A stretch of 64,000 nt of DNA, from positions 1,302,001 through 1,366,000 of the forward strand of contig CP025322.1 in NCBI GenBank assembly GCA_004014935.1. Direction: 5' to 3'. This document shows positions 61,515-64,000 of the stretch, in pieces. Below the pieces are notes generated by a model. It was not told where the DNA came from, did not search any database, and worked only from the letters and a program-made list of their open reading frames with translations. The DNA comes from Saccharomycopsis malanga. Taxonomy: Eukaryota > Ascomycota > Saccharomycetes > Ascoideales > Saccharomycopsidaceae. Within the stretch, counting starts at the first letter, position 1; every line of letters starts with the position of its first letter. A program made the position numbers and the translations under genes.

Positions 61515-64000
61515 ATGGCTCCCGCGAAAAGGCTACGGTGGATCACCAATGCGTTTGTTGATTTTGAGACCAAAAACCAGTATCATGTTCCTGGCGCGCA
61601 GACACAGAGCTCCTGGATGGCTATACTGATAGGGACGTTTGCTGCGGTGGGTGGTTTTTTGTATGGCTACGACACAGGGCTTTCGAATAATGTTTTATCC
61701 ATGGACTATGTGATAGAGAATTTCAGCAACAATGGTGTTTCGTTCAGTCCCAGCGAGCGTGCGATAGCCACGGCGTCGCTTTCGCTCGGGACGCTTTTTG
61801 GATCCATTGTATCTCCATTGCTCAGCGACACCATTGGTCGTAAGATGGCTATTCTCTTTGCCTCGTTGGTGGTCTTCAACATTGGCAACATCTGCCAGGT
61901 GGCTTCCACAGGCAGTGCTTTGCTTTGTGTGGGCAGGTCCATCACTGGCTGTGCCATTGGTGTTCTTTCTGCTGTTGTTCCGCTCTATCAGTCTGAGGCC
62001 TCTCCCAAATGGGTCCGTGGTGCCATTGTGTCGACCTACCAATGGGCAATCACCTGGGGCTTTCTTTGTTCAAGTGCCATTTCGCAAGGAACGTACCATA
62101 TGCAGAATCTGGGCTCTTATCGGATTCCCATTGGTCTTCAATCGGGATGGGCGTTGATTCTTAGTGTTGGTGTTCTTTTTCTTCCGGAATCGCCTCGTTT
62201 TTTTGTCATGAAAGACCGGATTCCCGAAGCAGCACATTCTCTCAGCACCCTTCGTCGTGTTCCCGAAGACGACCCTGGTCTTGTTGAGGAGCTTGTGGAT
62301 ATCAAGGCAACTCATGACTATGCCGTTGCATTGTCTTCTTACTCATACATCGATTGCTTCCGTAGCGACAGAGGCCGTAGTAAACAGGGTCTCCGAATGA
62401 TGACAGGTATCATATTGCAAGCCATGCAACAGGCAACCGGAATCAACTTTATATTCTATTACGGGGTCTGGTTCTTTGTAAAAACGGGTGTGGTCAACCA
62501 GCCATATCTTTATAGTTTCCTTACTTATGCTGTCAATGTGGTCGGAACCATTCCAGGCATTGTTCTCATTGAGTTGATTGGCAGAAGAAACTCTCTTGTC
62601 TACGGTGGCTTAGGAATGTCCGTGTCCACCTTCATCATAGCCATTGTGGGAACTGTCCAGCCAAACTCGTCCACTACCAACAAGGTCATGTTGGCGTTTG
62701 TCTGCTGTTTCATTGTATGTTTCGCCTGCACATGGGGTCCTGGTGTTTGGGTTATCACCAGTGAAATCTTCCCTTTAGGCGTCAGAGGCCGTGCTGTATC
62801 TCTTTCCACCGCTACCAACTGGCTTTTCAACTTTGGCTTTGCTTTCTTGTCTCCTTATTTGATTGGTGGAGACACTGACTCAACCATCAGTTTGGGAAAT
62901 AGAATTTTTTTCCTCTGGGGAAGTCTAAGCTTGGCTGGCACCATCTTTGCTTACTTTGCTGTTTACGAAACAAAAGGACTTCGGTTGGAAGAAATCGACG
63001 AAATGTACAGAACTTGTAAAAACGCCATGCTGTCACGTAACTTTGTTCGTGGCGACAAATATTACGGCCAAAACTCCGACCAGCTTCGCTACAACATAGT
63101 CACAGAGGTCAATCGTTATAACGACCATTTCAACGGTACTAGGAATGTCACCGACCAGAATAAATCTAACAACACTCTGCACTCCACCCCAAGTAATAAT
63201 CCCGATAAACAGAAATACATGGATATAATCCAAACTCAGAAACGTGATCCTAATTCGTATGACTTTGAGAAAAATATCACATCGTCTTCAGATGGTTCCA
63301 CTACAGTAAGAACAAACTTTGCAGCTGCTGGGCCAGGCTCCACTAATGCAAACACCAACTTCCATCCTCATCAACTGCTGAATTTGGGCACCGAATCGGC
63401 TACCATTAATCGAACCTCAACCACTAATGAACTTTCCCATTCTTACACCAACATTGGAAGTGTTTCCACGGGTAATCATCACAATGATCATGACAAAACC
63501 CAGGCTGCTACTAGCAATACGCAGGCTACTACTAATATCGATAACCATTCTGGTACTAACCACAATCAGTCAAGCACTAACAATAATACAAATGACAACA
63601 TGTCAATTGATTTGGGTTATGGTTTCCAATTATCCAACAATTTGTATCTGAACGGCGCACCGTCGATATCTACCAGCTCAAGCGATTCTGTTTCATCAAT
63701 GCTTGACATGAATCTTCAAAGTAACGATTTGCGTGAATATGTCAATAATCTTCAGTCTCGTCAACATCAACAACAAGTCCGGACTGATAGCCATACCAGC
63801 GAACCGTACAATCATAGTAATAATAGTAGTAGCAATGCTTCACAAAGCTTTTTAGCCTCATATTTGAACAGTGCTTATATAAGCATGAACAATAACAATC
63901 ATAATCAAGCCTCTGTCACAACCCCTAACAATGATACGTCATTAATGTCTGTTGCAGGTTCAGGAACCGCTCAAGACCAAGCTATGAATAATTTCAACCA
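61515..64000 (+). CDS. HGT4: Glucose sensor of the Snf3/Rgt2/Hgt4 type (3' truncated by window)
   Basis: A sugar-transporter-like sensor, open from ATG 61515 to the window edge (more than 828 residues). Twelve membrane segments span about 37-490 with sugar-porter signatures: GGFLYGYDTGLS, LSDTIGRKMA, PLYQSEASPKWVRGAIVSTY, ESPRF, QQATGINFIFYYG, GRRNSL and YETKGLRLEEIDEMY. TYQWAITWG, SYRIPIGLQ and LVEELVDIKATHDY match Snf3/Rgt2 rather than carriers. A long Asn/Ser-rich cytosolic tail (after about 500) includes DLGYGFQLSNNLYLNGAPSI (about 698), close to the Snf3/Rgt2 tail motif (DLGNGL...YNRGPPSI) that binds Std1/Mth1 in S. cerevisiae. The symbol follows Candida usage. The true C-terminus is not in view. 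Confidence 0.88.
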   Translation, partial: MAPAKRLRWITNAFVDFETKNQYHVPGAQTQSSWMAILIGTFAAVGGFLYGYDTGLSNNVLSMDYVIENFSNNGVSFSPSERAIATASLSLGTLFGSIVSPLLSDTIGRKMAILFASLVVFNIGNICQVASTGSALLCVGRSITGCAIGVLSAVVPLYQSEASPKWVRGAIVSTYQWAITWGFLCSSAISQGTYHMQNLGSYRIPIGLQSGWALILSVGVLFLPESPRFFVMKDRIPEAAHSLSTLRRVPEDDPGLVEELVDIKATHDYAVALSSYSYIDCFRSDRGRSKQGLRMMTGIILQAMQQATGINFIFYYGVWFFVKTGVVNQPYLYSFLTYAVNVVGTIPGIVLIELIGRRNSLVYGGLGMSVSTFIIAIVGTVQPNSSTTNKVMLAFVCCFIVCFACTWGPGVWVITSEIFPLGVRGRAVSLSTATNWLFNFGFAFLSPYLIGGDTDSTISLGNRIFFLWGSLSLAGTIFAYFAVYETKGLRLEEIDEMYRTCKNAMLSRNFVRGDKYYGQNSDQLRYNIVTEVNRYNDHFNGTRNVTDQNKSNNTLHSTPSNNPDKQKYMDIIQTQKRDPNSYDFEKNITSSSDGSTTVRTNFAAAGPGSTNANTNFHPHQLLNLGTESATINRTSTTNELSHSYTNIGSVSTGNHHNDHDKTQAATSNTQATTNIDNHSGTNHNQSSTNNNTNDNMSIDLGYGFQLSNNLYLNGAPSISTSSSDSVSSMLDMNLQSNDLREYVNNLQSRQHQQQVRTDSHTSEPYNHSNNSSSNASQSFLASYLNSAYISMNNNNHNQASVTTPNNDTSLMSVAGSGTAQDQAMNNFN

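Overview
The window is nuclear DNA of a budding yeast, most likely of the CUG-Ser (CTG) clade (Candida, Debaryomyces and relatives). Genes are mostly intronless. The three introns I can place have the yeast consensus sites GTATGT or GTACGT and TACTAAC. Intergenic DNA is AT-rich and leucine is mostly TTG. The acetyl-CoA synthetase gene seems to have no CTG codon. One CTG in the hexose-sensor gene falls where relatives carry a small or polar residue. The RPS6 promoter has a Tbf1-type site, as in Candida ribosomal protein genes. The lone histone H3 has Thr31/Ser32, resembling a CTG-clade H3 variant. CUG decoding itself is not proven here. If CUG is Ser, CTG residues read as Leu in the translations should be Ser.

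Layout, left to right: 3' end of an unrecognised gene (+); BPH1, a giant BEACH/WD40 protein (-); a PIR-type cell-wall protein without PIR repeats (-); COX5 (+); a SINE-like insertion; a TLC-domain membrane protein (-); a flavin monooxygenase (-); an Ala/Ser-rich GPI wall protein (+); an old inverted copy of a short interspersed element; RTT107 (+); an F-BAR/DEP/RhoGAP protein (-); SVP26 (-); a spliced VanZ-like membrane protein (-); spliced RLM1 (+); a second, well preserved interspersed element; spliced RPS6 (+); a 2.2 kb gene-free stretch; ACS2 (+); GLR1 (-); an SGNH esterase like IAH1 (-); two tandem globin-like genes (-); CCH1 calcium channel (+); a 3.1 kb gene-free stretch holding a 51-bp truncated copy of the interspersed element; a CUP9/TOS8 homeodomain gene (+); a 3.2 kb gene-free stretch; histone H3 (-); and a SNF3/RGT2/HGT4-type glucose sensor running off the right end (+).

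No operon-like functional cluster is visible. Recurrent themes are cell wall and stress (PIR protein, GPI protein, RLM1, CCH1), carbon and redox metabolism (COX5, ACS2, GLR1, glucose sensor) and chromatin or repair (RTT107, H3). Promoters carry readable sites: CACGTG and CCAAT at COX5, an MCB at RTT107, a Yap1/Cap1 site at GLR1 and a Tbf1 site at RPS6.

The most novel item is a set of four short dispersed elements. They share a 3' end (GGCTCGAAATATAAGAT plus an AT-rich tail). Three are flanked by 10-13 bp direct repeats, and one has a tRNA-like head with A and B boxes. This looks like a yeast SINE or a LINE-mobilised family, which is unusual for budding yeasts.
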